Shown here: one piece after another, positions 1-11,709 of the stretch
How positions within the stretch are numbered: position 1 is the stretch's first letter
How the letters are laid out: each line of letters opens with the position of its first letter
DNA from: Castanea sativa
Lineage: Eukaryota; Streptophyta; Magnoliopsida; Fagales; Fagaceae
Direction: 5' to 3'
Length of the DNA stretch: 64,000 bases
Assembly: GCF_040712315.1 (NCBI RefSeq)
Contig: NC_134014.1
Span: 35,701,634 to 35,765,633 of the forward strand
Position numbers and translations under genes: made by a program
The notes under the pieces: model-generated
The model's input: only the letters and a program-made list of their open reading frames with translations
What the model was told of the DNA's origin: nothing
The model's database searches: none

Positions 1-304
1 GACCACTGGTAAGCATGTCTTGTACTCTTTTTTTTTTCCCAAAAAAAAAAACATAAAAGCACAAAAAAAAAAAAAACATAAAAACACAAAAAAAAAGGCT
101 ACATGTATGAACTACGTTGGACCTGATCCTCTCACCAAGAGATACGTAGGCAATCTCCCCGGAGATTCGGTCCACATTTTAATCCACTACATGACAGTCC
201 GCAATATTATCTGCATTCACCATGGTTTAATACTGATTGCAAAGTTAGGTGTCTTTTTCATACATTGACATTTGCTCTTCAAGCTCTGTCAATGAGGGGC
301 ATTC
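1..304 (+). mobile_element. 3' internal tail of an Ogre/Tat-type LTR element
   Basis: Non-coding stretch ending in a purine-rich tract (about 291-304, core AATGAGGGGC) directly before a TGTTAACACC start that looks like the 5' end of an LTR. That arrangement, polypurine tract then TG, is what precedes a 3' LTR. A poly-A rich stretch lies at 44-96. No domain is recognisable, and the element continues beyond the left edge of the window. The short ORF here is not credible as a gene. Confidence 0.4.
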
Positions 305-2225
305 TGTTAACACCTCATTTTACAACCTGCATTTAACCTCACATGAAGGGTAAAAGGGTAGTTTCGCCTTGGAAATATGCATCTTGATTCTGGTCATAAG
401 ATCCTTAATCTCATTTCACTAAAACGATCTTGATATTGTAATGATCAAATCAACTGGTCATAAGCCCTAATAGGACCATCAGATTAAAAGTTATCATCAA
501 ATCAAATTTTAATAGCCGAGGTGCACTATCACAAATTGAGTCCAACTATATGTGATTATGAACAATTGATTCCAATTGGTTATAATTATAATCAATTTGA
601 GATTAATGATGTGTCATAATTTGATTGGTTAGGACTACATTTTATGATAAGGTTGCACACACCTAATTAATTATATAGTTAAACATTAATTATTCAATGA
701 GTAATTTGTGTAATTATCTTTTAATTAGAGTAAATTTGAAACCAATTAAGTCTGAAATGGGAGTGATTGGAGCCATTTAATGTTAATTGGAAGCTAATTT
801 GAGACCTATTAATGTTAATTGTGCTGAAACCATTTTCTAACAAATAACCTCTGCTCACTATTTCATCGATATCTCTCAGAATATTTTGAATCTGTGAATG
901 AGGTTAATTTTCCTAGAAACTAGACGTCTGGAGCTTCAATTTGAGCACAAGAACGAGACAATTCCGATCAGAATTGAGTCAAATATGATTTTTCGAAATT
1001 GGCTCTACAGGCTGTTACAGCACCTACGGGAAAACCGAATTTTGGCTTACTCCTCACTCCCAACAATCTCTACGTTTAATGCTCCAGGTTTCCCCCAATG
1101 CTAAAATGAGGTCTAGGTTCATGATTCTTTGTCAACCCTCATTAAATGGTCTTGCATTCATATTTCCTCCACCACTACTATATAAACCCCCCTCTCCTTC
1201 ATTCCAAGACACACACAAAAACCCTCTCTCTTTTCCTTTCTTGAGTTATAGGAAGTTGAGTAGTCTTGTCATATCTTGGTCTTCTTGAGACTCAAGGTAT
1301 TGAGTGAGACTCACTCTTTCTCTCCTAACTCTTCTTTTCCTCCACCCTTAGGACATTCCCCAAGAGTTTCCTTATCCACCATATGGATCCTACATGAGGT
1401 ATAATCCCTTTCTCTAATTGTTTTTTTTTTTTGTTACCATGATGAGAGTTTAAGATTAAAACATGATAATAATCATTTAAATTCCTTTGAATATGTTTTA
1501 ATGTTCTTAATTATTCTTATATGTTCTTCACATGTTCTTGGTTGTTTATCACATGTTCATGCAAAACACTAGTTTCGATCTTAAATCAACATGAAAAATA
1601 TGTTTGTTTAATAATTCTTTTAAATTCTTGAATCTAGGATATCATCATCCACACACATTCACTAGAATTTATTTTTCAATCAAAATGAAATGCTTAATAA
1701 ATTGAATTAAGGTTTATCACATGCACACACTTTAAATTCAACATGCAAATTGATTGATAACATATTGGATGATGTGATATGAATGTTGGCCACCATAGTC
1801 TAGAAGACTGATTTCACTAGGCAAGGTGGGTGCCTAACACCTTTCCATCTTGTAATATAGCCTCCGAATTTAGATCAAGGATTGATAGACCAATGTTTAT
1901 CCTTATAATTTTCAATTTTTCGAGTGTAACTAGGAACAAAACTATGTACTTTATCTTAGATTGTATCTAGCACCAAAGCCATGTAATTTTCCTATGATTA
2001 ATGTAAATTCAATTGAAAATTAATAAAATGAGGAGTTTTTTAATTTTGGTTTTCTTATTTATCTCAATAATAAAATAAGTGGCGACTCCATTGTAAAACC
2101 CTTAATCTAAAGGGGAAAATATAATTAGTTGAACCTCCATTTTGAGAGGCAATGACATTACTCCACCCATTCACGTAAGTGTGGCCCAACACTCTATAAA
2201 ACGAGCCGAGGGTGCGGTCTCTCAC
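305..2225 (+). repeat. LTR of an Ogre/Tat-type gypsy element (relic)
   Basis: It begins TGTTAACACC after a purine tract and ends near CTCTCACA. A TATA box (TATAAACC at about 1179) precedes a plausible transcript start. The phrase GGTGCCTAACACC (about 1829) and the later TGGCGACTCC (about 2082) are hallmarks I associate with Ogre-like Tat LTRs. The same pair recurs at about 28143 and 28413 in a second relic. The 3' boundary is approximate. ORFs at 898-1288 are inside the LTR and are not genes. Confidence 0.5.
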
Positions 2226-2269
2226 ACATATTAGCATGATTATGAAAAGAAATGTGAAATTTGTATTCA

Positions 2270-4690
2270 GGCAAAGATGACAAAGAATTATTTTCCTAAG
2301 TCAGATAGAAATTCTATCAAAGATACTTCATTACATTCATCGATGATTTCTCTAGATTTAATGAGAAATGAAGATGAATCCTTTGACATATTCAAACGCT
2401 ATAAAACTAAAGTAGAAAATCAAAAGGATAGAAAAATAAAAATCCTACGAAGCGATAGAGGTGGTGAATATTTTCCTAATGATTTTTCTATGTTTTGTGA
2501 GGAACATGATATAAAACACTAAGGTTCAGCCCCTTATACACTCCAACAAAACGGTTTGGTTGAAAGAAAAAATAGGACTCTTGTAGACATGGCAAACGCC
2601 ATGATCTTGAGTGCAGAACTTTCTATAATTCATAGGGAGAGGTATTGCTTACAGCATGTCATGTGCATAATAGAATACCATCCAAGAAGATTAAAGTATC
2701 TCCATAGGAGTTATGGAATAGAAGGAAACTAAACCTTAATTATATCAAAGTGTGGGGGTGTTTAGCCTTTTATAGAATAGTTGATTCAAAAAAGACAAAG
2801 TTAGGACCAAGAGCTATGAAAAGTGTGTTTGTAGGTTATGCTGAAAATTCAAAGGCATATAAGTTATTAGACTTAAGCTCTAATACAATGGTGGAATCAA
2901 GAGATGTTGAGTTTAATGAGAATAAATTTAGTAAAGATTCCATGGATGCTTTGATACTTACTCAAACACAATAAGGTGACTCTAATCCTAATACTACTTT
3001 AAGTGGTACTAAAAGGATTGAAAGTGGTTCACCAAATGAACAAAAAAAGAGTCAAAGGATAAGAAAAGTAAAGGGCTTTGGTCCAGATTTCATTTCTTAT
3101 CAAGCTCAATTGTTGAAGGAAATAGACAAGTGGTCCTAAATAAAATACCCATAGTGTTTAACATAGAGGATGATCCTAAAACATTTGAAGAAGCTATGGC
3201 TTCTAAGGATTCAACCTTTTGGAAAGAAGCTGTAAATGATGAAATGGACTCAATATTATCCAATAATACTTGGGTCCTAGTGGATCTACCTACTGGTTCA
3301 AAACCAATTGGTTGTAAATGAGTATTTAGAAGAAAGTATAATACTAATGAATCAATACAAACCTTTAAAACAAGGTTAGTGGCAAAAGGCTTTAAACAAA
3401 GGAAAGGAATAGACTACTTTGATACCTATGCACCGGTGGCTTGGATCACGTCTATTCATGTGTTGTTAGCACTTTCATCCATATATAAATTGATTGTACA
3501 TCAAATGGATGTTAAGACATCGTTCCTAAATGGTGATCTTGATGAGGAAGTTTACATGGAACAACCTAAGGGTTTTGTACTTCCTAGAAATGAAAAGAAA
3601 GTTTGCAAATTAGTTAAGTCCTTGTATGGCTTGAAACAAGCTCCAAAACAATGGCATGATAAGTTTGACTCAGCGATTTTGACGAATGGCTTTGTGCATA
3701 ATAGTTTCGACAAATGTATGTATTCCAAATTCACAGATGAATATGGAGTCATTGTATGCCTTTACATGGATAATATGTACCAAATATGAAAGGTGTATGT
3801 GAAACCAAAAAGTATCTTTCTTCTATGTTTCAAATGAAAGATTTAAACAAAGTAGAAACCATTTTATGAAACAAAATTAAAAGACATAGTGAGGGCTTTG
3901 CATTGTGTCAATCTCATTATGTTGAGAAGTGCTTCAAAGATTTGAACATCTTAATATAAAGGAAGCAAATACATATTTCGATCGGATCATAAAGTTGGGT
4001 GAAAACACCGGAAAAGCAATAACACAGCTCGAGTATGATAGTGCTATTGGTAGCATGATGTATGTTATGCATTGTTCAAGACTAGACATATCATTTTCAA
4101 TGGACAAACTTTCTAGATTTACAAGTAATCCAAGTGTAGATCACTGGAAAGCAACTGGTAGAATTCTTGGTTATTTAAAGAAAATCATAAGTTTGGGACT
4201 CTTTTATTCCGAATTTCTAGTTATGTTGGAAGGTTATTTGGATGCTAATTGGATTACTAGTGGAGTGATAAAAAATCCACGTCTGGTTGGATATTCAATC
4301 TTAGTGAGGGTGCCATCTTTTGGGCAACAAAGAAACAAATATGTTTTTCTCACTCAACCATGGAATCAAAATTTATAGCCTTGGTGACAGCAGGCAAGGA
4401 AGCGGAATGGCTAAGAAATATATTGTTAATGATAGAGTAGTGGCCACAACCAATACCAGCCATTTTGATGTACTGCGATAGTGAAGCCACCTTGGGCAAA
4501 GCATATAGTGAACTGTATAATGGTAAGTGAAGACATATAGGTCTAAGACATGATTATATAAGACAATTAATAGAATCTGGTACTATTTCAATTGTCTATG
4601 TAAGGTCAAATAATAATTTGGCAAACCCTTTTACTAAAGCACTGTCTCGAGATACGGTTGGGGTAACATCCATTGAAATGTGACTAAAAC
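2270..4690 (+). pseudogene. Ty1/copia pol relic (integrase, RT, RNase H)
   Basis: Decayed copia polyprotein with its 5' part missing. The integrase core is read from about 2440, with GGEYF and then PYTLQQNGLVERKNRTL after a stop. The conserved WGCLAFYR and GPRAMKSVFVGY block lies near 2750-2850. The RT starts near 3180 (FEEAMASKDSTFWKEAV) and continues through LVAKGFKQRKGIDYFDTYAPV, the VHQMDVKTSFLNGDL motif A at about 3498 and LYGLKQAPKQWHDKFD. The catalytic box is damaged: it reads YMDN followed by a stop at 3787. RNase H is recognisable from about 4030 and ends with LANPFTKALSR near 4620. Several stops and frameshifts make it non-functional. It abuts the preceding LTR relic without a 5' LTR. 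Confidence 0.88.
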
Positions 4691-5187
4691 CCTTCTATTA
4701 AGAGAATCACCAATAGTGGGAACCCAACCTCAAATTAATTTAATCTAAGAAGTTTAAATGGTAACAACAAGCTTTTTATACCTGGTTAGTAAGAGCACTA
4801 ATTTTGTGTCTCATTCAGGATGGATTAGTGCAGATTGTTACGATGTAATTGAGGATGAGTTTTACACTTTTAATGAAGTTCATAAAGAATAAATGTCTGT
4901 GAATAAAGGGTTTTCTCTTGTAAATGTTCACTAAATCAGGAAGAGCACAATGCCATAATAGTGCTAACAACAATAGATTTTTAAATGTGTTTTGGATTTT
5001 CTCATGTGTGTGTTGTTCCTGATTTCAACACATAAGAGTTTTAGTTTAAGCACCAAGCCAACATTAACTCTATTAATTTTTTTGAGCAATTACACTAAGG
5101 GGAGGTTTAAGTTGAAAGACACCTTCCATTATGCATGATAGAATATCATTCAAGTGAGACATATATTATTACAACCTAGTGGGGGAT
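4691..5187 (+). other. 3' untranslated region and PPT of the copia relic
   Basis: No coding signal. It ends with the purine tract AGTGGGGGATTG immediately before the 3' LTR, the usual copia PPT position. Confidence 0.5.
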
Positions 5188-5768
5188 TGTTGTATATATA
5201 TGTATATACATGTATGTGTTGTAATAATAATATTTGAGTTTGGAAAGTATTGTTTTATAAAGTCGATAAAGTGAAAATTCAAGTTTTGGAATTTTCTAAG
5301 TGAAAATTCGAAATTCAGTATTTTCGATTGGTCAAAACTTTTGCTCGATCAATCGAAATAGTAAGAAAATAATCCTAGAGTTTCTGAATGATTAGATCAC
5401 CATTTGATTCCTGTTCAATCAATTGAAAGGAACTCTCAACTGATAGAAACTCGTAAAACTAAATTTTCTGTAAAAAGTTTTGATGACTATTCTGAAAGTT
5501 TGAAGAGGTTTCAAGCCTTGTGAATGGTTTTATGAAACATCTTGAATCTTCATACGTGCCTTTTGATGAAATATAATCTTATGGGTATAAATAGAGGCTT
5601 ATGTTCACTTGAAAAATAGTAAGTTAGAGAGAAACACAAGAAATCCAATGGTTATTCTCTAGAATTGCTATCTATAAAACCCAACAACTTGGTTGTATCC
5701 TGGGGACAAATTTGCAATAACCCTTTTAGCAACAATAATGTGAGGGAAAATATTGTCTAAGAATAACA
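5188..5768 (+). repeat. 3' LTR of the copia relic
   Basis: It begins TGTTGTATAT after the polypurine tract and ends GAATAACA, so the ends are TGTT/AACA inverted. A TATA box (TATAAATA at about 5586) fits a + strand LTR promoter. The 5' LTR is not in the window, so LTR identity and the target duplication cannot be checked. Confidence 0.55.
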
Positions 5769-5849
5769 ATTTTGTGCCTCCAAGTTACATTTTCTATTTT
5801 TCTTTTGTATTATAATTATTCTTCTTTTATTACTTTGTGTATTATTCCC

Positions 5850-6747
5850 AATATGTACAAGTTTAAGCTTGTTTGACAAAATAAAAAAGGAAAAAGAATC
5901 AGAATTGAACATATAATCTAATTTGGTAATGAGCTTGAAGTCTTTTGTGTTCAAAATAAAATTAATTAATAAACAATCCTAAACTTTTAAAACTCAGCTC
6001 GGCTCATTTATAACCCTACGACAACCCTACGACACTACTCCATTGTTAGGCAACTCTTCAACGGAGAATAAAAATTAATTTTGGAATAGAAATCATAGGC
6101 AGCCATCCATCCCTCCAAAATTGAGATTTGACCTCCATATCCAACCCTCCATTTCTTTTAGTTAGTACAATTCTTCGTCTTTCTTGGCTCTGAGATGCTA
6201 AGTTGCATTACTCTCTAGTTTGGTTTGGTTGACTTGGATCTATCTATTAAACTTGGCTCGGCTCATTTATAGCCCTATGGCACTACTCAATCATCAAGCA
6301 ACTCTTCAATGGAGGATGAAAATTAATTTTTGATTAGAAATCATAGGCAACCATCCAACCCTCCATTTCTTTTAGTCAGTACAATTCTTCGTCTTTATTG
6401 GCTCTGAGATGCTGAGTTGCATTTACTCTCTAGGGTTTGGTTGACTTGGTTCTATTTATTAAACTCCGCTTGGCTCATTTATAGCCTTACAACACTACTC
6501 CGTCATTAAGCAACTCTTCAACGGAGGATAAAAATTAATTTTGGATTTAAAATCATAGGCACATCCCTCCAAAATTGAGATTTGACTTCCATATCCAACC
6601 CTCCATTTCTTTTAATTAGTACAATTATTTGTCTTTCATGGCTTTGAGATGCAGAGTTTCATTTACTCTCCAAGGTTTGGTTTGGTTGACTTGGTTCTAT
6701 TCATTTTTTTTTAATGTGGTTTTCTTGAAGAGTTTCGACTTTAGAGT
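5850..6747. repeat. Duplicated segment, copy A part 1, with about 3 tandem units
   Basis: Homologous to 30598-31739. It contains three diverged direct repeats of about 210-260 bp, each beginning near GGCTCATTTATAGCCCTA (about 6001, 6260 and 6472) and including CAACTCTTCAAYGGAG and GGTTTGGTTGACTTGG. No coding potential. Copy B has four units. Confidence 0.8.
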
Positions 6748-6929
6748 GATTTTTTTGGATTTTTTTTTTCAAAATAACATCCATTTTCAAACAAATTTGT
6801 TAGTTAGCAACGTTTCAAACTATTTAAAAAACTAACATCTCGAGTCTTGTAGACTCGAGTTCATTGTAGCAAATCAAGTAGTGAAACTCCAGTATTAGAT
6901 ACTCGAGTTTCTGGTCTGCATAAATAAAT

Positions 6930-7112
6930 AAGATGTTAGGACATATGTGATTCATGTTAGGAACATGTCAATTTAGAATTGGCTAATCCTTTGACAAAAT
7001 GCACTTTACTTGTAATTAAGTAGATTTAGGATGTGTTTAATACTTCAATGAACAAGATTTCAAGATCAAGTGTTTAAGTCATGCAAGTCTATCCAAGAAT
7101 CAAGTGATGAAG
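6930..7112 (+). pseudogene. Copia RNase H tail relic
   Basis: Frame-broken remnant ending in a readable LANPLTKC (about 6985-7010), the conserved LADPLTK end of copia RNase H. It lies about 100 bp upstream of the LTR that starts at 7113, as expected for the 3' end of a copia element. Everything 5' of it is missing. Confidence 0.55.
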
Positions 7113-7913
7113 TGTTGGATTTTAAAACTCGACAGCTAATATCTATCGAGGTTTAAAAGCTGTTTCAGCCTTAAACTCGACAGCTGCTCGATAGATAAGC
7201 TATCTATCTATCGAGATTTATGGAAAACAAATTTTCAGTTCTGATTTTCATCCAATACGTGAATACATGTTTAGGTTTTCTTTTCTCACAACCCTAAACA
7301 TATATAAGAATTATTTTAAGGGCCATAAAAAGTGGCACAGTTGCACAAGTGTGGAGAAAAGTGTTGTTCATGCAAATTGTGACTGAAAACCTAATTTGCC
7401 CTAGTTCTTCTTTCTCTTGAAGAAGCTACTGTGCTTGTATGCCGTTGGGTTTTGTGACCAAGCAGCTTGGTGATCTTCATCGTGTTGATGAACTGAAAAA
7501 CTTGGTAGCCAACATTTTTCTCAAGTTGGTGATTAAGTCGCATACTGAGATCCGCGCATCTATTGATTAGTCAAGTACTGGGAGCCGTGCATTAAAATGA
7601 GATATTATCACTACAGAACAAGTCCAATTGGATATTGGGGTAAGGGTTCAACTGTAGGTTGGTATAAGGTACTAGGATTCTTTTACTTGTAACCGCTTGT
7701 TGTGATAATAGTGGATTCTCAAGAGTGGTGACCTTAAAATCACTCAGTGAGGTTTTTGCCTTGGAGGTTTTCTCCATTCGTAAACAAATCAGCGTGTCAA
7801 CTTTATTTTCTGCTGCATTTAATTAGTTGGTGATTTGTTTGTGCTGCCACGCATATTGCATGCTAATCTGATTAATTAATCAACTTGGCTAATTAATTGG
7901 TTAATTCATCACA
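7113..7913 (+). repeat. Copia 3' LTR (relic) inside the Mutator-like element
   Basis: It runs from TGTTGGATTT to TTCATCACA, with a TATA-like ATATATAAG near 7300. Internal direct repeats of CTCGACAGCT and CTATCGAG mark U3. The upstream copia RNase H tail supports a 3' LTR and not a solo LTR. The ORF at 7592-7777 on the minus strand is inside it and is not a gene. Confidence 0.6.
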
Positions 7914-8180
7914 ATGGGTCAATACGTTCTTGGCCTATCAAAAGAGAAAAACAAAGAAAAATGACCTTCGCCCAAGGAATCACACATTCGTGGGTTCAGT
8001 CCGAGCTTAGGTTTGTGGGTTTCACCATCTGGGTTCTTGGGTTCGCCACCTAAGTTCGCGGGTTTTGGGTTTTTTTGTTTGGGTTCGTCGCCTAGGTTTG
8101 CTGGTTCATGGGTTCACCGGTTTGTGGGTTCGCCGCTAGATTCGTGGGTTAACCACTGGGTTCGTCGGCTGGGTTTGTTG

Positions 8181-8870
8181 ATGCAAATTAAGGAGCTGGT
8201 CATGCTGATCATACACGTGAAAATGAAGTTGAATTTGCACATGACCCTTTGTCACTTCCTAGTGGCCCAATTACAAGACTTAGAGCCAAACGTTTCAAGG
8301 AAGCACTAAATGGGCTAGTCCAAAAGAATTTGGCTGATTCTGAAAAGACCAAGATGGGCTCAGATAATAATCAAGGCTTAGTCCATGTCATCAAAGTACT
8401 TGTAGAGGCAAATTAAAATACATTAAATCTAGTCATTTAGCTTATTTGACAGCCTTTAAAAGTCTAAGAATCCAAAAAAAACATGGGAACTTGTTTTGGT
8501 TAATTTTTGTGTTCTTTTCAAAGCTGTAATTATGACTTGCCTATTCTTGGAGAGTTGTTCCAAGTATATAGATGGGTAGTACGAATTTTAAAAATCAATT
8601 TTGGTTTTTCAGAAAAACTATTCTCCTTGTGAGGTCTTGTGTTCCTCTTGGTTCTTAAAAGAACTCTTGAACTTATCAAGTTAATCTTGTAGCGTTCAAG
8701 CAACCAAACTTATCACCTTGATTCTTGAGAGTTTCTTAGGAATTCTTGGTGTAGCGTTTTCAATCCAACGTAGTCTTGGTGTTTCATCTAATTAGATGAC
8801 AGGTCAAGGCTCAACAAATCTTGTCTAACAATCTTGAGGTTCTAAACCATCATTGTTATCGGGTTTCATC
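8181..8870 (+). mobile_element. Ty3/gypsy 3' end relic (pol tail plus LTR piece)
   Basis: The stretch near 8260-8312 reads GPITRLRAKRFKEALNGL, the conserved C-terminal tail of chromovirus-type gypsy polyproteins. About 500 bp of LTR-like non-coding sequence follows, ending near GGGTTTCATCACAATTG. Only the 3' end is present. Boundaries are approximate. Confidence 0.55.
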
Positions 8871-9246
8871 ACAATTGTTGATGAAGTTCATATCATTTGT
8901 GGTTTCTATTTTCAGTGTTTTGATCTCTTGTTTTCAATGTTTCGCCAACTGGGTTTGTTGTTTCTTTGGTTGTCATGGATTTTTTTCCAAATGTCATGGA
9001 TTTTTTTTTTTCAGAGGGAGAAGAGGAAGAAGAAGAGATTGAGATTTCTTGGGTTTCTTTTGTGGAAATCGAGTGTTTAATAGTCGAGTTCTATGTGAAT
9101 ATTAATAGAAATTGAGTCTATGATACTCAATTTGCTACAGTGAACTCGAGTCCCTTAGCCTCGAGATGTTAGTTTGCTAAATAGTTTAGAAACGATGCTA
9201 ACTCAAAATTATTTGAAAATGGGTGTTATTTTGAAGAAAAAAATCT

Positions 9247-9617
9247 GATTTTTTTGCCATTGCTCAGCGTCCTAAAAGGGAATTTCCAATTCTTGGCCCA
9301 GTGATCCATTGGATGATTTTGGGGAGGAAAGGATAGGTGGATAAATAAATTAAAAGAAAGAATTTTTTTTTTTAATAAAATAGAGAAAAATAGAAAATCA
9401 AGTGAATTCCAAGTGAAAATCAAGTGAATCATAAGTAAAAATAATAATAACAAGTGAATTCCAATTAACTCAATTGAGAAAGTCTTTGATAGTTAAATTT
9501 TGGTGAGAGTAAAGACACCAATGGAAAGGCTCTACCTCTCATCCCTCCTCTATAAACTATAAAGCAATTCATTGTTAGTCGAAATTTGATTGGGCTACAA
9601 CCTTTAAATTAAATTTT
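9247..9617. repeat. Duplicated segment, copy A part 2
   Basis: Resumes homology with copy B (about 32349-32815): GATTTTTTTGCCATTGCTCAG, then the shared CCATTGGATGATTTTGGGGAG. Non-coding. Confidence 0.8.
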
Positions 9618-9809
9618 GAGGATTCAGATCAGGTGCAATTGTAATCAATGGCTGAGATTGAAAGTCAACTTTCAATCTCAGCCATTAAATAAAATATATT
9701 AAAGTAGAGTTAAAAAGCTAAAGTTAAAAAGTAAAAAATGTTTTAAAAAAAAAAATTGTGAGAGAAAGTGGGTGAATAGCATCAGGGGTATTACACCTGA
9801 TCTCAATCC
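9618..9809. mobile_element. 192-bp MITE with internal perfect hairpin
   Basis: Flanked by a 7-bp direct repeat AAATTTT (9611-9617 and 9810-9816), present once in copy B (32809-32815). The near-terminal inverted repeats read GGATTCAGATCAGGTG and, from the other end, GGATTGAGATCAGGTG. A perfect 19-bp inverted repeat with a 2-nt spacer sits at 9647-9665 and 9668-9686. Confidence 0.78.
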
Positions 9810-9816
9810 AAATTTT

Positions 9817-10416
9817 CAAACCCATGTCTTTTTAAACAGGAAAGCCTACCCCATAGTTAAAGCAGTGGGCCCGATTTCAATTGCATCATATTCACAGGAA
9901 TGAGCTAGAAATTAGAATTAGGGGCGGTTTGCTAGTTGTGTGCATTTGGGCTCCAACTCTGCTACTTAGTAGCTAGTTGTTTAAAATTTTTAAAGGGTCT
10001 GATGTTTATTTTTTGTAAAATTGATTGATTAGGCTTAATTTTTTAGTTTTACTATTGGTAATTTTGATGCGATCCGGTGCATTAGTGTTGGTAATTTTGT
10101 TGTTGGATTATTTTTTTTTTTGGGCTTGTATATTTTGTTTTAGATTTGGTCTTTAAAATAAGGAAAATATTAGAGTTACAAATTTTTTTACAAATTACTA
10201 ATGTGATGAGTAGTTATTGGTAAGTAAAAAAATCATGTAAGAGATGGGCCCAAATACGAACCAATAAGAACTTGCTATCTTAACAATTTCTAAAAATATT
10301 GTAGAAAAATTTGTGACTATAATAATACTCTTAAAAGAATTAATAACATAGTTAAGAAGGTAAAAATATAATTTTATAAAATAAAATTACTAAAATTAGT
10401 ATTCATATATATAATA
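9817..10416. repeat. Duplicated segment, copy A part 3
   Basis: Matches copy B (about 32816-33530): AACCCATGTCTTTT, GGGCCCGATTTC and AGGGGCGGTTT are shared. Non-coding. Confidence 0.8.
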
Positions 10417-10659
10417 TGGCAAAACTTAGGTACAATTCCTTAAGTACAGTACCTTAGGTTTCCTACTTCAAATTTTGGCATCTATCCAATTTGACCACCT
10501 AAACAAACAGCGTTAAATTTTGACATCATTTTTTTTTTCTGTACTGCAAATGGCTTCTCTTCCAAACCCAAAACCTTTCTCTTCCAAATCCAAAACCCAA
10601 AAAAATAAAAAGAAAAGAAAAGAAAGAATATCTCATATCTCTCTCTCTCTCTCTCTCTC

Positions 10660-10744
<85 letters not shown>

Positions 10745-11700
10745 ATCTCCTTCCTTTCTTCTTTTCTGATCTATGACTCTTTCTTCTTTTCTGATCTATG
10801 ATTCTCTTTAGCACCTCCCTCATCTCCTCTCTACTTCGCCGGCTAGCTCGTCGACCGCGGTGGTGCTCAGGTCGATCGGCCTTCGGTTCTGGTGGCCGTG
10901 GGTCGAGAGAGTCTTGGACACCCCTACCGCCGATACCTCATCTCCCTAAGTCCCATCGCTGATCTGTTACCCAAGCCCTATCGCTGTCGATTTTGTGCTA
11001 GATTTGTGTTTGTGTACTGAGTTTGTGTTTGTGTTTATGCTGGGTTTCTGTTGAGTTTGTGCTGGGTTTTTGTTTGTGTTTTCGTGGGTGTGGTCTGATT
11101 GGATTGTGGCATGTGGGTTAGTGGGTTTCGTGGATGTGAATCGGTGAGTTATGGCCTATGGGTCGGTGGTGGTGGGTTGTTGATCCGTGGGTTGCTGTGA
11201 TGTGTTGATGTGATTGCCGTGGGTGTGGTTGGTGGGTCACGGTATGGGTTGTGGTGGTTGGGTTGATGGGTCATGGCGTGGGTTGTGAGTGTGATGGGTT
11301 GCTCTTTACTGGTTTGATGTTTTATGGGTTTTCTTGCTCTGTATCAGAGAAGAGAGAGACGAAGAGGGAGAGAGAGAAAGATATAAAGATGATGACGAAT
11401 AAAAAATAATGGATAATTATTTATTCTTTCTTCTTTTCTATTTGGTTACTGAGAAAATAAGGGAGAAAGAGTCATTTTTTGGTTTGAAACCCAATAGATC
11501 TGGCTTTTATTTTTTGATTTTTTGATCTTTCCTGTTTGATTTTACATTTTTTGGTTTGATTTTCTCTTGCTATTGCAGTACAGGAAAAAAAGGAAGAAGA
11601 AAAAAAAATTAGTTTTAACGCTGTTTGTTTAAGTAGTTAAATTGGACAGATGTCAAAATTTTAAGTAGATAACCTAAAAAACTATATTTAAGTTTTGCCT
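10417..11700. mobile_element. Mutator-like TIR element, about 1.28 kb, non-autonomous
   Basis: Flanked by a perfect 9-bp direct repeat TATATAATA (10408-10416 and 11701-11709), present once in copy B (33522-33530). The TIRs are about 125 bp: the left begins TGGCAAAACTTAGG and the right, reverse-complemented, begins AGGCAAAACTTAAA. Both share TGTCCAATTT/TATCCAATTT, AAACAAACAGCGTTAAA and CTGTACTGCAA. No transposase. The interior (about 10800-11330) is much more GC-rich and G/T-skewed than its surroundings, which would fit captured host sequence (Pack-MULE), but no parent gene is recognised. Confidence 0.8.
10638..10742. repeat. (CT)n(TG)n microsatellite
   Basis: About 20 bases of CT followed by about 80 bases of uninterrupted TG, inside the Mutator-like element. 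The ORF 10520-10801 translating to valine-cysteine repeats is an artefact of this tract. Confidence 0.97.
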
Positions 11701-11709
11701 TATATAATA

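Larger units (their letters stand above)
6757..9246. mobile_element. Mutator-like TIR element (non-autonomous, with nested relics)
   Basis: Flanked by a perfect 9-bp direct repeat GATTTTTTT (6748-6756 and 9247-9255). Its ends are long inverted repeats of about 145 bp: the left end (6757 to about 6905) matches the reverse complement of about 9100-9246, sharing TTCAAAATAACA, CATTTTCAAA, AACTAACATCTCGAG and ACTCGAGTTCA. Copy B of the surrounding duplication is uninterrupted at this site (about 32346-32358). A 9-bp duplication with long TIRs is typical of MULEs. No transposase is visible. The interior carries a copia 3' end and a gypsy 3' end, inserted later or captured. Confidence 0.8.

Noticed and set aside
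8821..9080. Overlapping ORFs of about 75 aa with hydrophobic composition
   Set aside because: They lie in LTR and Mutator TIR sequence, and composition follows the T-rich DNA.
10520..10801. ORF with a long valine-cysteine repeat
   Set aside because: It is a translation of the TG microsatellite inside a Mutator-like element; no conserved domain.
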